A DNA stretch of 38,968 nucleotides from an uncultured Gammaproteobacteria bacterium (GCA_913050215.1 CAJXBG010000027.1:1-38968), one strand, 5' to 3'. Positions 1 through 10,076 are shown, counted from the first letter of the stretch. The notes: generated by a model not told the origin, from the sequence alone. Numbers and translations: made by a program.

Positions 1-16
1 TTAGTTCTTACATTAG

Positions 17-162
17 CTGGCCCGTGGAGGCCGGAGCGCCGGAACGTCAATTCCTCTCTTCGGCACCAAAATTTTCAAATCTGTATCGTCTGGCCTGTGG
101 AGGCCGGACCGCCGGGCCGCAAAGTGGTCTTTTCGGCATCAAATCTTGAATTTCTGCGGTCG
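17..162. repeat. Two tandem imperfect 73-bp GC-rich repeats
   Basis: Copy 1 is 17-89 and copy 2 is 90-162. By eye the first 67 positions of each copy are about three-quarters identical, with the core GTGGAGGCCGGA unchanged. Each copy can fold small hairpins (for example GGCCT-GTGG-AGGCC in copy 2). The stretch 1-278 has no convincing gene: the open frames crossing it on both strands lack SD sites and recognisable protein sequence. It may be the tail of an upstream element cut by the window edge. Confidence 0.6.
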
Positions 163-278
163 ATGACCCGAAAGGCCCTATTCTACCGACCCCCAAACCC
201 GCTAAATGCGCGCTTTGCACGCTTTTGGCCGTTGATTTGGCCCTTTCTAAGATATCTTGATCGTTTTCACTTATTCTG

Positions 279-307
279 TTGACCAACCTGCGTCTCCCCC
301 CTATAAT
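279..307 (+). promoter_or_regulatory. Strong sigma-70 promoter of the fMet tRNA/rimP operon
   Basis: The -35 box TTGACC (279-284) and perfect -10 box TATAAT (302-307) are separated by 17 bp. The discriminator that follows, TCGGCCCC, is GC-rich, as in stringently controlled stable-RNA promoters. The start site would be near 313-315, leaving a leader of only about 8-10 nt before the tRNA. The downstream rimP-nusA-infB genes could be reached by read-through. Confidence 0.85.
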
Positions 308-322
308 TCGGCCCCTTGTTGA

Positions 323-399
<77 letters not shown>

Positions 400-429
400 C
401 AACATGGAAAGTTGTAAGGAATAGATAAA

Positions 430-496
430 GTTGTAGCAGCGCTCGCTTAATTGGAGTGTGTGAGTCGGAAGTAAATCTCACACCCGCTACTACAAC
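430..496 (+). other. tRNA-like stem-loop, probable decayed tRNA copy
   Basis: The arms 430-441 and 485-496 pair over 12 bp with one C-A mismatch. Inside is a perfect 7-bp hairpin (458-464 with 477-483, 12-nt loop) and a possible 4-bp D-arm-like hairpin. The last 24 nt align with the 3' end of the adjacent fMet tRNA plus CAAC at 19 of 24 positions, including CCCGCTAC. I infer a degenerate tandem tRNA copy or tRNA-end duplication; no intact anticodon arm is present. It could also be a processed structured spacer RNA. Confidence 0.45.
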
Positions 497-559
497 GAGA
501 GCGTCGTGCAAGAAGGGCTTGGGTAACAAACGGTTGCCATAGCGAGTTGAGTTTTCGAG

Positions 560-582
560 AAGCCCCTCTTTAGGGGCTTTTT
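560..582 (+). terminator. Intrinsic terminator after the tRNA segment
   Basis: The stem AAGCCCC/GGGGCTT is 7 bp with a 6-nt loop and is followed by a T run. It lies between the tRNA and rimP, so it probably acts as an attenuating terminator, leaving partial read-through into rimP-nusA-infB. Confidence 0.85.
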
Positions 583-644
583 ATTGGATGCGAGATTTGG
601 TCGGTCAGCTTTAGTAGAGCGAAAGAGCAGATATTGCAAGATGG

Positions 645-668
645 AATGGGCTTTGTGCCCATTTTTTG
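645..668 (+). terminator. Second intrinsic terminator abutting rimP
   Basis: The stem AATGGGC/GCCCATT is 7 bp with a 5-nt loop and is followed by TTTTGTTTT. The hairpin finishes about 15 nt before the chosen rimP start, so it could also mask that ribosome-binding region. With the terminator at 560-582 it makes two stop signals before rimP. Confidence 0.7.
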
Positions 669-677
669 TTTTGGAAC

Positions 678-1130
678 TTGAGTTTGAGTGCACAGCTAAG
701 ATCTTTGATAGAGCCGGTTGTGACTGGTATGGGTTTTGAGCTCTGGGGAGTGGAATATCTTACCCAGGGACGCTACTCGGTTCTAAAAATTTTTATCGAT
801 TCTGAAAACGGAATCGATGTAGATGACTGTGCCAGTGTCAGTCGGCAGGTCGGTAGTTTGTTAGACGTCGAAGAGCCGCTTAGAGGGCAGTACACACTGG
901 AAGTGTCTTCGCCGGGGATGGACAGGCGACTGTTTACTTTTGAACAGTTTGATCTGATGAAAGGCTTTCAGGTGAAGTTGAAGCTGAACAAGCCTTTTGA
1001 CGGCAAGAAGCGTTTTACGGGTTTGTTAGTAGGAACAGAAGACAAAGAAGTAGTGTTGAGGGTGGGCGAAGAAGAAACATTGTTCCCCTACGAGATGATT
1101 GATAGGGCAAATGTAGTACCAGAAATCTAG
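678..1130 (+). CDS. rimP: Ribosome maturation factor RimP
   Basis: RimP is a cytoplasmic assembly factor for the 30S subunit. The protein shows the family core: an N-terminal alpha/beta domain with GMGFELWGVEY, the stretch ending in EVSSPGMDRRL in mid-protein, and a C-terminal SH3-like barrel (GLLVGTEDKEVVLRV). About 150 residues is the usual size. No ATG exists at the 5' end: in-frame TTG codons lie at 666, 678 and 684. I chose 678 because it gives an N-terminus resembling E. coli RimP and avoids starting inside the terminator T-run, but the SD is poor and 684 is possible. It is followed 64 nt later by nusA. Confidence 0.9.
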   Translation: MSLSAQLRSLIEPVVTGMGFELWGVEYLTQGRYSVLKIFIDSENGIDVDDCASVSRQVGSLLDVEEPLRGQYTLEVSSPGMDRRLFTFEQFDLMKGFQVKLKLNKPFDGKKRFTGLLVGTEDKEVVLRVGEEETLFPYEMIDRANVVPEI

Positions 1131-1194
1131 TTTGGCTGACGAGTAAAAAGAGAATCACGCTGAACGAACTATGTTGTCAAATTGAGGCAGTGAG

Positions 1195-2694
1195 ATGAGC
1201 AAAGAAATATTATTAGTCGTGGATTCGGTCTCTAACGAGAAAGGCGTGCCGAAAGAAGTCATCATTGATGCACTTGAGCTGGCACTGGCAACCGCTACTA
1301 AGAAAAGATACACCGAAGAAGTTGATCTAAGAGTTGTGATCGATACATCGACCGGTGAATACGAAACGTTCAGGCGTTGGGAGGTCATTGGGGACAATGA
1401 TCAACCTGAGTTTCCGGCGGCCCAATATCACATTACTGACGCAGAAGAGATCAACCCTGCATTACAGATAGGCGACTTCCATGAAGAGCAAGTCGAGTCT
1501 GTCGAATTCGGTCGCATCGCAGCTCAGACTGCAAAACAAGTGATTGTTCAAAAGGTACGTGAAGCAGAACGTGCCCAGGTGGTTGAAGCATATCGTTCCA
1601 GAGTTGGCGAGTTGGTTAACGGACAAGTTAAGAAAGTTACTCGAGATGCCGTGATTGTGGATCTGGGGAACAACGCTGAAGCAGTGCTTTTACGAGAAGA
1701 TTGGATTCCCAGAGAAACCTTCCGGGTGAATGACCGTTTGCGCGCATTGCTGAAAGAAGTAAGGCCTGAAGCGCGGGGTCCACAGTTAGCGTTGTCTCGC
1801 ACCTCTCCAGATGTGTTGGTAGAGCTCTTCAAAATTGAGGTGCCAGAAGTCGCCGATGGCGTGATAGAAATTCTGGGTGCCGCCAGAGATGCTGGCTCAA
1901 GAGCAAAAATAGCGGTTAAAACTAACGATGGTCGAATCGACCCCGTTGGCGCCTGCGTAGGCATGCGTGGTTCGCGTGTACAGGCTGTTTCCGGCGAGCT
2001 CGGTAACGAACGTATCGATATTGTTTTGTGGGATGACAATATTGCTCAACTGGCGATCAATTCAATGGCGCCTGCTGAGGTTGCGTCAATCGTGGTTGAC
2101 GAAGAAACCCGCAGCATGGACATCGCTGTTGATGAAGAAAACTTGGCGCAGGCTATTGGTCGAGGCGGCCAGAATGTGCGTCTCGCAGCAGAACTTACCG
2201 GTTGGGATCTGAATATTATGACCGAGGAAGAAGCCTCGGAAAAACATAATCAGGAAGCCGGCGCCATTATTGAAATGTTTATGGAACAGCTGGATGTCGA
2301 TGAAGACGTGGCAGTTGTCTTGGTTGAAGAAGGTTTCAATGCGCTCGAAGAAATAGCCTATGTTCCAATCGAAGAAATGATTGCGATTGAAGGGTTCGAC
2401 GAAGACGTTGTAGAAGAATTAAGAAACAGGGCAAAGAGTGCGCTCACGACACTGGAGTTAGCCAGTGAAGAAGAGCTTGATGGCGCGCAGCCGGCACAGG
2501 ACCTGTTAGAGATGGAAGGCATGGATACAAGATTAGCCTTTCAACTCGCGAAGGTAGGCATTATTACTATGGAAGATCTTGCAGAACAGGCGGTCGACGA
2601 TTTGCTTGAGATAGAAGATCTTGATGAAGAAAAGGCGGGTGCGTTAATTATGACGGCACGTGCCCCCTGGTTTGAAGAGGCGGAGGAGGAATAG
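1195..2694 (+). CDS. nusA: Transcription termination/antitermination factor NusA
   Basis: NusA binds RNA polymerase and nascent RNA and modulates pausing, termination and antitermination. The order of domains is complete: N-terminal RNAP-binding domain (1-125), S1 domain (about 137-200, [16 protein letters not shown]), two KH domains (about 230-345, with the GMRGSR and GRGGQNVR loops), then two acidic repeats (about 365-425 and 437-495). The length of 499 aa matches enterobacterial NusA (495). The ATG is preceded by GAGGCAGTGAG. In E. coli NusA represses its own operon by acting on terminators upstream of rimP, which fits the two hairpins found here. Confidence 0.98.
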   Translation: MSKEILLVVDSVSNEKGVPKEVIIDALELALATATKKRYTEEVDLRVVIDTSTGEYETFRRWEVIGDNDQPEFPAAQYHITDAEEINPALQIGDFHEEQVESVEFGRIAAQTAKQVIVQKVREAERAQVVEAYRSRVGELVNGQVKKVTRDAVIVDLGNNAEAVLLREDWIPRETFRVNDRLRALLKEVRPEARGPQLALSRTSPDVLVELFKIEVPEVADGVIEILGAARDAGSRAKIAVKTNDGRIDPVGACVGMRGSRVQAVSGELGNERIDIVLWDDNIAQLAINSMAPAEVASIVVDEETRSMDIAVDEENLAQAIGRGGQNVRLAAELTGWDLNIMTEEEASEKHNQEAGAIIEMFMEQLDVDEDVAVVLVEEGFNALEEIAYVPIEEMIAIEGFDEDVVEELRNRAKSALTTLELASEEELDGAQPAQDLLEMEGMDTRLAFQLAKVGIITMEDLAEQAVDDLLEIEDLDEEKAGALIMTARAPWFEEAEEE

Positions 2695-2743
2695 TCCTCA
2701 CGCTTTTTTCAATCCATTATTAGGAATAGAGAGGAAGATATAG

Positions 2744-5326
2744 ATGGCAGATGTAACTGTATCTCAGCTGGCGGAAACTGTGGGTGCGCCGGTTGATCGG
2801 TTATTGCAGCAGATGCAAGAGGCTGACCTGCCCCAAAGCAAAGCGGACGATGTGGTTTCCGAGTCTCAAAAGCAAACGTTGTTGGCATACATCAAGAAGA
2901 GTCACGGTGAAACGAGTGGGTCTCCTAAGAAGATAACGCTGAAGCGACGAACGTTAAGTACCCTGAAAACCGGGGGTAGCGCAGGACGTGGCAGAACGAT
3001 CAACGTTGAGGTTCGCAAGAAAAGAACCTATGTTCGCCGAGCTGAGACAGAAGAAGCGCCTGAAGCCCCGGTGCCTGAAGTTGAAGAGTCGATAGTTGAT
3101 GCGCCTGCAACCAAGGCGGTCGATGATGAAGCGTTGAGAAAAGCTGCCCATGCTGAAAAAGAAGCTGAAGAAGCAAAGCTGAAAGAAGATGCTGCGCAAC
3201 GCGCGGCAGAGCTGGAAGAGCAAAAAGCTAAAGCCGAAGAAGAACTGCGTAAAAAGGAAGAGGCCAAGAAACCGGCAACTCCGGCAGAGAATGTAGCGAC
3301 GGAAACGTCGGTTAGCAGTCGCAAAGACAAGCGAGATCGCAGTGATCTTGATGATGCCGATGATAAGAAAAAGAAACGAGCCAAACATGCAGGTAAGCAG
3401 CGTCGGGCGAAAGATATTCTTGATGTTGGTGAAGATCTTAGCGTGTTAACTGAAACTGTTGAGGTTGATGCCAAAGCCGAAACCGCCACACTTGGATTGT
3501 CCTCCGCAAGACCCAAACGCGCAGCATCGCGGCCCTCAGGGCCAAAACACAAGTTTCAGGCGCCAACTGAGGATATTACACGGGAAGTCGAACTCGGAGA
3601 GTCGATTACCGTAGCCCAGCTTTCGCAAAAAACATCGGTGAAAGCTGCTGAGGTGATTAAAATATTAATGAACCTAGGGGTCATGGCGAATATTAACCAA
3701 ACAATAGATCAGGAAACTGCCACCCTTGTTGTGGAAGAGCTTGGGCACGAAGTTAAGCTGTTAGACGCCGATGCGGTTGAAAAGAATCTTGAAGCAGAGA
3801 TGGCACTTGAAGGCGAAGCAGAAACGAGAGCGCCAGTCGTTACCGTGATGGGTCACGTGGACCATGGTAAGACATCCTTGCTCGACTTCGTCCGGAAAGC
3901 AGGTGTAGCCGGTGGCGAAGCCGGCGGAATTACGCAGCACATAGGTGCCTACAGAGTTAACACAGATCACGGTGAAATATGTTTTATCGACACACCTGGT
4001 CACGCTGCATTTACAGCTATGCGTGCACGCGGCGCACAAAGTACGGATATCGTTATTCTTGTTGTGGCTGCTGACGATGGTGTGATGCCACAAACCGAAG
4101 AAGCCATTCAGCATGCGAAAGATGCTGAAGTTCCATTGGTTGTCGCTATCAACAAGATGGACAAGGAAGGCGCTGATCCGGACCGTGTTAAGAATGAACT
4201 TTCTGCCAGGAATGTGATTCCTGAAGATTGGGGCGGTGATACACAGTTTATTCCTGTTTCAGCAATCACGGGTGAAGGTGTTGAAAGTTTGCTAGAGGCA
4301 GTGTTGCTTCAGGCGGAGTTACTTGAGTTAACTGCAGTGCACGAGGGTCCTGCGCGAGGTGTTGTTGTTGAGTCTGAGTTGGACAAGGGTCGCGGCCCTG
4401 TTGCGACACTGTTGGTTCAAAACGGCACATTAAGTCGCGGAGATATTATTGTTGCCGGCGAATACTACGGTCGCGTTCGAGCAATAAACGATGAGCACAA
4501 CAATCAGGTTAAGTCGGCTGGCCCAGCAACGCCGGTGGCGATCTTGGGTTTGGGCGGAACGCCTGCAGCGGGCGATCCTTTCCTCGTAGCGAAAGACGAA
4601 AAGAAAGCCAGAGAAGTGGCTGAGTTCAGAAAAGAAAAAGCCACTAGCGAACGACTTGCCACTCCGGCGGCATCACTTGACACATTGCTTGAAAGCTTTG
4701 GCGCCAGCGAGATCAACTACTTAAATGTTGTTGTGAAGGCTGATGTCCGAGGGTCACTTGAAGCAATTGTCTCTGCACTGCGTGACCTTGGAAATGATGA
4801 AGTCAAAGTGAACGTTGTCTTTTCCGGTGTTGGCGGTATAACTGAATCAGATGTCAATTTGGCCTTAACATCAGGCGCCGTGATTTTTGGTTTCAATGTG
4901 CGTGCCGATAACTCCGCAAGAAAGGTTGTCGAACTCGAAGGTCTTGATCTTCGTTATTACAAGGTTATTTATGACCTAGTGGATGATGTTAAAGCTGCGC
5001 TCTCCGGCATGCTTTCACCCGAGGTGCGTGAAGATATCGTAGGTATCGCAGAAGTTAGAGACGTATTTGAGTCCAAGAAGTTCGGCAATATTGCGGGCTG
5101 CATGGTGATTGAAGGCACGGTGTCTCGAAGCAAGAAGATTCGGGTTTTGCGAGACAATGTGGTTATTTATGAAGGTGAGCTTGAATCTCTACGTCATTTT
5201 AAGAGTGAGGTGGAAGAAGCGAAGAACGGGACAGAATGTGGCATCGGTGTTAAAAATTACAACGATGTGAAAGTGAAGGACCAGATTGAGGTGTTTGATA
5301 CTCGCGAGGTTGCCCGGGTATTGTAG
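2744..5326 (+). CDS. infB: Translation initiation factor IF-2
   Basis: IF-2 is the GTPase that places fMet-tRNA on the 30S P site and promotes subunit joining. An IF2_N module sits at residues 1-50, followed by a long charged, coiled-coil-like Glu/Lys/Ala linker. A second IF2_N module is at about 285-340. The G domain has GHVDHGKT at 370-377, DTPGH from 416 and NKMD from 470. Domains II, III and the C-terminal fMet-binding domain follow. The 860 aa are close to E. coli IF2-alpha (890). The SD GAGGAAG precedes the ATG. An internal start for a shorter form is not obvious. Confidence 0.98.
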   Translation: MADVTVSQLAETVGAPVDRLLQQMQEADLPQSKADDVVSESQKQTLLAYIKKSHGETSGSPKKITLKRRTLSTLKTGGSAGRGRTINVEVRKKRTYVRRAETEEAPEAPVPEVEESIVDAPATKAVDDEALRKAAHAEKEAEEAKLKEDAAQRAAELEEQKAKAEEELRKKEEAKKPATPAENVATETSVSSRKDKRDRSDLDDADDKKKKRAKHAGKQRRAKDILDVGEDLSVLTETVEVDAKAETATLGLSSARPKRAASRPSGPKHKFQAPTEDITREVELGESITVAQLSQKTSVKAAEVIKILMNLGVMANINQTIDQETATLVVEELGHEVKLLDADAVEKNLEAEMALEGEAETRAPVVTVMGHVDHGKTSLLDFVRKAGVAGGEAGGITQHIGAYRVNTDHGEICFIDTPGHAAFTAMRARGAQSTDIVILVVAADDGVMPQTEEAIQHAKDAEVPLVVAINKMDKEGADPDRVKNELSARNVIPEDWGGDTQFIPVSAITGEGVESLLEAVLLQAELLELTAVHEGPARGVVVESELDKGRGPVATLLVQNGTLSRGDIIVAGEYYGRVRAINDEHNNQVKSAGPATPVAILGLGGTPAAGDPFLVAKDEKKAREVAEFRKEKATSERLATPAASLDTLLESFGASEINYLNVVVKADVRGSLEAIVSALRDLGNDEVKVNVVFSGVGGITESDVNLALTSGAVIFGFNVRADNSARKVVELEGLDLRYYKVIYDLVDDVKAALSGMLSPEVREDIVGIAEVRDVFESKKFGNIAGCMVIEGTVSRSKKIRVLRDNVVIYEGELESLRHFKSEVEEAKNGTECGIGVKNYNDVKVKDQIEVFDTREVARVL

Positions 5327-5388
5327 TTTTCTCTGTTTTAGGGGGGGATTGCTAAACACTCAGGACATGGTAAAGGTAAAGGTAAACA

Positions 5389-5859
5389 GTGCCGAGAGAG
5401 TTTAGCAGAGGAAGAAGAGTCGCCGATCATATCCAGAAGGAACTGGCGGTGCTTATTCAGCAAGAAGTTAAAGATCCGAGATTGGGGCTGGTTACAATTA
5501 ATGAAGTGAAAGTCAGCCGGGATCTTGGTTTTGCTGATGTGTATTTTACATCTTTTTCCAGCGACACCTTCCGAGCCAATGATTCCCTAGATGAGGATGA
5601 GGATGAGGATGCGGAACGTGAGGAACGAAATAGCCTCTCACCTGCTGAAGTGCTCGAGAATGCGGCCGGGTTTCTTCGTTCTCGTTTAGCAAAATCGCTG
5701 TCAACGAGAACGACACCAAAACTTAGGTTTCATTACGACCATACGATTGAACAGGGTGCAAAAATGACCCAAGCGATAAAAAAGGCGATCGAGGGTGATG
5801 AGCAGCTGAAGGAACAGGACGCTACCAATAAAAGCCAGGGTATAGACAGTGTCCAGTAG
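5389..5859 (+). CDS. rbfA: 30S ribosome-binding factor RbfA
   Basis: RbfA is a KH-fold cold-shock factor for late 16S rRNA maturation. The family start PREFSRGRRV, the KDPRLGLVTI segment and the C-terminal FHYDHTIEQG are all present. The start is GTG, preceded by an AAAGGTAAAGG purine stretch. Relative to E. coli RbfA there is an acidic insertion of roughly 17 residues around 66-82 (a run of alternating Asp and Glu), in the loop before the KH helix. The gene overlaps truB by 11 nt, indicating translational coupling. Confidence 0.95.
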   Translation: MPREFSRGRRVADHIQKELAVLIQQEVKDPRLGLVTINEVKVSRDLGFADVYFTSFSSDTFRANDSLDEDEDEDAEREERNSLSPAEVLENAAGFLRSRLAKSLSTRTTPKLRFHYDHTIEQGAKMTQAIKKAIEGDEQLKEQDATNKSQGIDSVQ

Positions 5860-6808
5860 GAACGATAAAGAAGGACCTGTTGTTAGAAAAAAGGTAAACA
5901 AAAGAAAGATAAATGGCGTGTTGGTGCTTGATAAGCCGGTTGGCGTCACCTCCAACGCAGCCTTACAGATGACCAAACGCTTGTTTGAAGCGGCAAAAGC
6001 AGGTCACACGGGTAGTTTAGACCCGCTAGCAACGGGCGTGTTGCCGCTATGTTTTGGGGAAGCGACAAAGTTTTCACAGTACCTGTTAGACGCCGATAAA
6101 CGATATCTGGCGACCTTCAAATTAGGTGTTTCTACGACGACAGGTGATGCCGAGGGAGAGATAGTAGCGAAGGTTCAGGTGCCTTCGCTCGAGTTGAGCG
6201 AAATCGATGCGGTGCTGGATCAATTCCGCGGGAAAATTCAGCAGACACCTTCGATGTTCAGTGCATTGAAAGTAAACGGGCAACCGCTTTACAAACTTGC
6301 CAGACAGGGCATCGAAGTTGAACGTAAGTCGAGGGAAGTAACTATCCTGAGATACGACGCGCTGGAATATGAAGGCGACCTGCTGAAGGTTGATATTGAA
6401 TGTACAAAAGGGACTTACGTAAGATCACTTGCGGAAGATCTGGGTAAAGCGCTGGGTTGTGGTGCGCACGTGGCTGAATTGAGGAGAATCAAATCAGGAC
6501 CGTACGAATTAGCAGAATCTGTAACCGTTGCTGAGCTCGAGAAGATTAAGGAAGAGGAGGGGCTGGCGCTGCTTGATGCGTTGTTGTTGCCCGTAGAATC
6601 TTCGATAGAAGACTGGCCGGCAATCAATTTAACGGAATTGACAGCTGCGTACTTCAAACAAGGTCAAGCAGTTCAGGTTGCAAAAGCACCTGAAAGTGGC
6701 TGGGTAAGAATTTTTTCAGAAGTAGAGTCTAACGAGCCTGTATTTATGGGTGTTGGTGAAATTCTGGAAGATGGTAAGGTAGCGCCGCGAAGACTCGTGG
6801 TTAGCTAA
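5849..6808 (+). CDS. truB: tRNA pseudouridine(55) synthase TruB
   Basis: TruB makes pseudouridine 55 in the T loop of nearly all tRNAs. The catalytic motif GHTGSLDPLATG is present, with nucleophile Asp58. KPVGVTSN lies upstream, as do the KRYLATFKLG and GTYVRSLAEDLG motifs, and a C-terminal PUA-like domain extends to residue 319. The GTG start lies inside the end of rbfA. An ATG start is not available before the conserved core. The size is normal for the family. Confidence 0.97.
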   Translation: MSSRNDKEGPVVRKKVNKRKINGVLVLDKPVGVTSNAALQMTKRLFEAAKAGHTGSLDPLATGVLPLCFGEATKFSQYLLDADKRYLATFKLGVSTTTGDAEGEIVAKVQVPSLELSEIDAVLDQFRGKIQQTPSMFSALKVNGQPLYKLARQGIEVERKSREVTILRYDALEYEGDLLKVDIECTKGTYVRSLAEDLGKALGCGAHVAELRRIKSGPYELAESVTVAELEKIKEEEGLALLDALLLPVESSIEDWPAINLTELTAAYFKQGQAVQVAKAPESGWVRIFSEVESNEPVFMGVGEILEDGKVAPRRLVVS

Positions 6809-6883
6809 ATCAAAATGTGCGACATCTGCAAATATGCGTGGATGGTTGTGCAAATTAAATAGAGCATATTGGAGAAAAGAGAA

Positions 6884-7153
6884 ATGGCATTAACGGCAGA
6901 AAATAAAGCTGAAATACTCAAGGAATTTGGCCAGTCGGAGGGCGATACGGGCTCACCGGAAGTACAGGTTGCCTTGCTGACAGCGAATATCGAAAAACTA
7001 CAGTCACACTTTCAAGAACATAAGCATGATCACCACTCTCGTGTTGGATTGTTGCGAATGGTTAGTCAGCGAAGAAAGCTGCTTAACTACCTAAAAGGAA
7101 AGAGCGTAGAACGATATGCTGATCTGATTAAGCGACTTGGTTTGAGAAGATAA
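6884..7153 (+). CDS. rpsO: 30S ribosomal protein S15
   Basis: S15 binds the 16S rRNA central domain and nucleates platform assembly. From ATG 6884 the protein is 89 aa, identical in length to E. coli S15, and contains [14 protein letters not shown] and [19 protein letters not shown] longer in-frame TTG at 6869 is rejected because GGAG at 6871-6874 is the SD of the ATG. rpsO is followed by pnp, the usual pairing. E. coli S15 autoregulates through its leader; I did not find a clear pseudoknot in the 75-nt gap after truB. Confidence 0.97.
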   Translation: MALTAENKAEILKEFGQSEGDTGSPEVQVALLTANIEKLQSHFQEHKHDHHSRVGLLRMVSQRRKLLNYLKGKSVERYADLIKRLGLRR

Positions 7154-7163
7154 GCTTTAAAAT

Positions 7164-7254
7164 TGAGCCCGGGAAACCCGGGTTCATCATGTTTGGCCCG
7201 CGATAATAAAGGGCAAAAAGTAAGCAAATGGATGATTACACAGGGGTGTAATCA
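7164..7254 (+). promoter_or_regulatory. Structured rpsO-pnp intercistronic leader (three hairpins)
   Basis: Hairpin 1 (7164-7186) is a GC-rich stem of about 10 bp with loop AAA, but no T run follows it. Hairpin 2 (7192-7217) is TTTG(G)CCC/GGGCAAA. Hairpin 3 (7233-7254) has a perfect GATTACAC/GTGTAATC stem with loop AGGG and ends 11 nt before the pnp SD. In E. coli the equivalent pnp leader duplex is cut by RNase III and degraded by PNPase, giving autocontrol; a similar role here is inferred. Confidence 0.6.
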
Positions 7255-7275
7255 GCTAAACAATTGGAGAATATA

Positions 7276-9441
7276 GTGAATTCGGTAAAGAAAAAATTTA
7301 CATACGGCGACCATGAAGTCGTCATCGAAACGGGCAGAGTAGCTCGACAAACCAGTGCTGCGGTACTTGTAACAATGTGTGAAACGACTGTGCTTGTTGC
7401 AGTGGTTGGTAGAAAAGATGCAAAGCCAGGGCAGGACTTTTTCCCCCTGACGGTAAACTATGAAGAAAAAACATATGCGGCTGGCAAAATTCCCGGCGGA
7501 TTTTTCAAGAGGGAAGGTCGTCCTTCCGAAAAAGAAACCCTGACATCGCGTCTGATAGATCGCCCCATTCGGCCCTTGTTTCCCAAGGGATTCCTAAATG
7601 AGGTTCAAGTGACTTGCCAAGTAATGTCTGCACATAAAGATGTTGACCCAGATATTCTTGCAATGATCGGCACTTCAGCAGCTTTGGCGCTTTCTGGAAT
7701 GCCGTTCGCGGGTCCGATTGGCGGCGCGCGAGTTGGCTTCAACAAGGGTGGTTATCTTCTCAACCCCGGTTACGAAGCACTGAAAGAGTCTGACCTTGAC
7801 ATGGTTGTCGCTGGAACAGAATCTGCTGTGCTCATGGTTGAATCTGAAGCGAAAGAGTTAACTGAAGATCAAATGCTGGGTGGGGTGCTCTATGCGCATC
7901 AGGAAATGCAGTGTGTGATTCAGGCGATCAAGGAACTCAAGGCTGAAGTTGGTAAGCCTGATTGGGAATGGGAACCGGTTGCTGGCAATGAAACGTTGAT
8001 CAGCGCGATGGCTGAGCAGTTCGGCGCCGGTGTTGGTGAAGCTTATCAAACTGTCGATAAGATGGAACGTCAGGATCTGTTGAGCGATCTGCGCGGCAAG
8101 GCAGTGGAAGCACTCGTTAACGAAGAATCGGGTATCACCAAGGACGATGTTTCCGGTGCTTTTGGCGCATTGGAAAAGAAAACTGTGCGACGAAGAATTG
8201 TTGCTGGCGAGCCCAGAATTGATGGAAGAGATACCAAAACAGTTAGAAATATTGACGTCGAAGTAGGAATGCTCGCAAAGGCGCACGGTTCCGCGTTGTT
8301 TACTCGCGGTGAAACGCAAGCGATTGTGACGACTACATTGGGTTCGATGCGTGATGCAGCCATCATTGATGCGCTTCAGGGGTCTTACAAGGACAATTTC
8401 TTACTTCATTATAATTTCCCGCACTATAGCGTTGGTGAAACCGGCTTTTCAGGTGGACCTAAGCGACGTGAAATTGGTCATGGACGTTTAGCTCGACGTG
8501 GAATTGCTGCCGTATTGCCTTCCGCTGAAGTATGGCCATATACAACGCGTGTTGTTTCGGAAATCACAGAGTCCAACGGTTCTTCCTCTATGGCAAGTGT
8601 TTGCGGCGCAAGTTTGTCGCTTATGGATGCAGGTGTTCCGCTTAGTGCGCCAGTTGCTGGTGTGGCGATGGGTCTTGTTAAGGAAGAAGACGGATTTGCT
8701 GTGCTGACCGATATCCTCGGTGACGAGGATCATTTAGGCGACATGGACTTTAAGGTAGCGGGTACAGATACCGGCGTGACTGCTTTACAGATGGATATCA
8801 AGATTCAAGGCATCACTGAAGAAATTATGGAAACTGCGCTGGAACAAGCCCGTGATGCCAGAATTCATATCCTCGGTGAGATGAATAAGGTGATTGGTCG
8901 TTCGCGTGAAACTGTGTCTGATAATGCGCCAGCAATGGTGACGATCAAGATTGATGCTGAAAAGATCCGTGACGTTATCGGTAAGGGCGGCGCAACTATC
9001 CGTTCGATTACTGAAGAGACCGGTGCTTCAATCGATATTGAAGATGACGGCACGATCGTTATTTTCGGTGAAGGCGCTGAGTCTCGTGATGCCGCTGTTG
9101 ATCGTATCAATATGATTACAGCTGAAGCGGAAGTTGGCCAGATTTACAAAGGTAAGGTTGTGAAGATCGCTGACTTCGGTGCTTTTGTTAATATCATCCC
9201 TGGTAAAGACGGACTTGTGCATATCTCTCAAATTGCTAAAGAGCGAGTTGAGAAGGTAACAGATTACCTTTCGGAAGGTCAGGAAGTTGATGTGATAGTT
9301 CTCGATGTTGATCGAGGCAGAATCAAGTTGTCTATTAAAGAAGTCCCTAGCAACGAAGCTTCTGATGAATCCGCCGACGAAGGTGATTCCAATGAAGATG
9401 ACGTTGATGGCAACACCGCAGCAAGCAACGAGCAGGGTTAA
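7276..9441 (+). CDS. pnp: Polyribonucleotide nucleotidyltransferase (PNPase)
   Basis: PNPase is the trimeric 3'-5' phosphorolytic exoribonuclease of the RNA degradosome. Two RNase PH domains occupy residues 1-550; the second carries [18 protein letters not shown] and [19 protein letters not shown] domain follows at about 555-615 ([10 protein letters not shown]), then an S1 domain at about 620-690 ([18 protein letters not shown]), and an acidic Asp/Glu/Asn-rich tail. The GTG at 7276 has GGAG six bases upstream; the longer TTG frame at 7264 would start within that SD. At 721 aa it is normal size. Confidence 0.98.
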   Translation: MNSVKKKFTYGDHEVVIETGRVARQTSAAVLVTMCETTVLVAVVGRKDAKPGQDFFPLTVNYEEKTYAAGKIPGGFFKREGRPSEKETLTSRLIDRPIRPLFPKGFLNEVQVTCQVMSAHKDVDPDILAMIGTSAALALSGMPFAGPIGGARVGFNKGGYLLNPGYEALKESDLDMVVAGTESAVLMVESEAKELTEDQMLGGVLYAHQEMQCVIQAIKELKAEVGKPDWEWEPVAGNETLISAMAEQFGAGVGEAYQTVDKMERQDLLSDLRGKAVEALVNEESGITKDDVSGAFGALEKKTVRRRIVAGEPRIDGRDTKTVRNIDVEVGMLAKAHGSALFTRGETQAIVTTTLGSMRDAAIIDALQGSYKDNFLLHYNFPHYSVGETGFSGGPKRREIGHGRLARRGIAAVLPSAEVWPYTTRVVSEITESNGSSSMASVCGASLSLMDAGVPLSAPVAGVAMGLVKEEDGFAVLTDILGDEDHLGDMDFKVAGTDTGVTALQMDIKIQGITEEIMETALEQARDARIHILGEMNKVIGRSRETVSDNAPAMVTIKIDAEKIRDVIGKGGATIRSITEETGASIDIEDDGTIVIFGEGAESRDAAVDRINMITAEAEVGQIYKGKVVKIADFGAFVNIIPGKDGLVHISQIAKERVEKVTDYLSEGQEVDVIVLDVDRGRIKLSIKEVPSNEASDESADEGDSNEDDVDGNTAASNEQG

Positions 9442-9446
9442 AAACC

Positions 9447-10076
9447 GTGCCTAGGTCTTTCGCTTACATTGTTGCTATCTCACTGTTGCTAATAGCAACA
9501 GACGCGAACGCTGCTTCGTGTGACGAGATAGCCAACGATAAAAGTCGACTGGCCTGCTATGACAGTGCTGCTTCATGTCAGTCTGAGCGAAGTGATGTGA
9601 TGAGATTGGCGTGCTTTGACCGAGCTTTCGGTCAGGCACAGCCAACACTTCAAACGCAGTCAAGCGTTGTGTCTCCCGTAAAAGGACCAATACCTGCAGC
9701 ACCAAACGTTACTGTTATTTCCCCGGGCACGACAGCTGAGGAAAAAGTTGTAAAAAGGCCACAAATCGTTAGCGCCCAACCAGTAATTTCGGATGGCGCC
9801 GAACCAACAGTCAATGAAAGTGAATTCGGACTTCCCGACCTTCGCTCTTCGGTGAAAGCAAAATTCATCGAAGCAACGATCGTTCGCGTACAAACGAATG
9901 CTAATCGGATCGATTATATCAAGCTTGATAACGGTCAGGTTTGGCGAGAGGTTGAAGATGGCCGGCTCAGGTTCAAGAAGGGGCAGAAAGTTCGTATCGA
10001 ATTGGGTTTATTGAGTACCTATAAATTGCATATTGTTGGCCGAAAACTGTCTGTGAAGGTCAAGCGAACAAAATAG
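9447..10076 (+). CDS. Secreted protein with paired RLACYD/RLACFD cysteine motifs
   Basis: I cannot name a function. A signal peptide spans residues 1-22 with an ANA cleavage site. The mature N-terminus has two short repeats of the form Cys-x(12-13)-Cys ending in RLACYD and RLACFDRAFG, so disulfides are likely in the periplasm. A Pro/Val-rich linker follows. The C-terminal part, about 140-209, looks like a small beta-barrel (IDYIKLDNGQVWREV...RLRFKKGQKVRIE), a pattern I associate with uncharacterised gammaproteobacterial envelope proteins. The GTG start is 5 nt after the pnp stop, so it is probably co-transcribed with pnp. Confidence 0.8.
   Translation: MPRSFAYIVAISLLLIATDANAASCDEIANDKSRLACYDSAASCQSERSDVMRLACFDRAFGQAQPTLQTQSSVVSPVKGPIPAAPNVTVISPGTTAEEKVVKRPQIVSAQPVISDGAEPTVNESEFGLPDLRSSVKAKFIEATIVRVQTNANRIDYIKLDNGQVWREVEDGRLRFKKGQKVRIELGLLSTYKLHIVGRKLSVKVKRTK

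Noticed and set aside
47-286. Open frames on both strands in the first 300 bp
   Set aside because: They run across the tandem repeats and promoter, lack SD sites and have no recognisable protein features.
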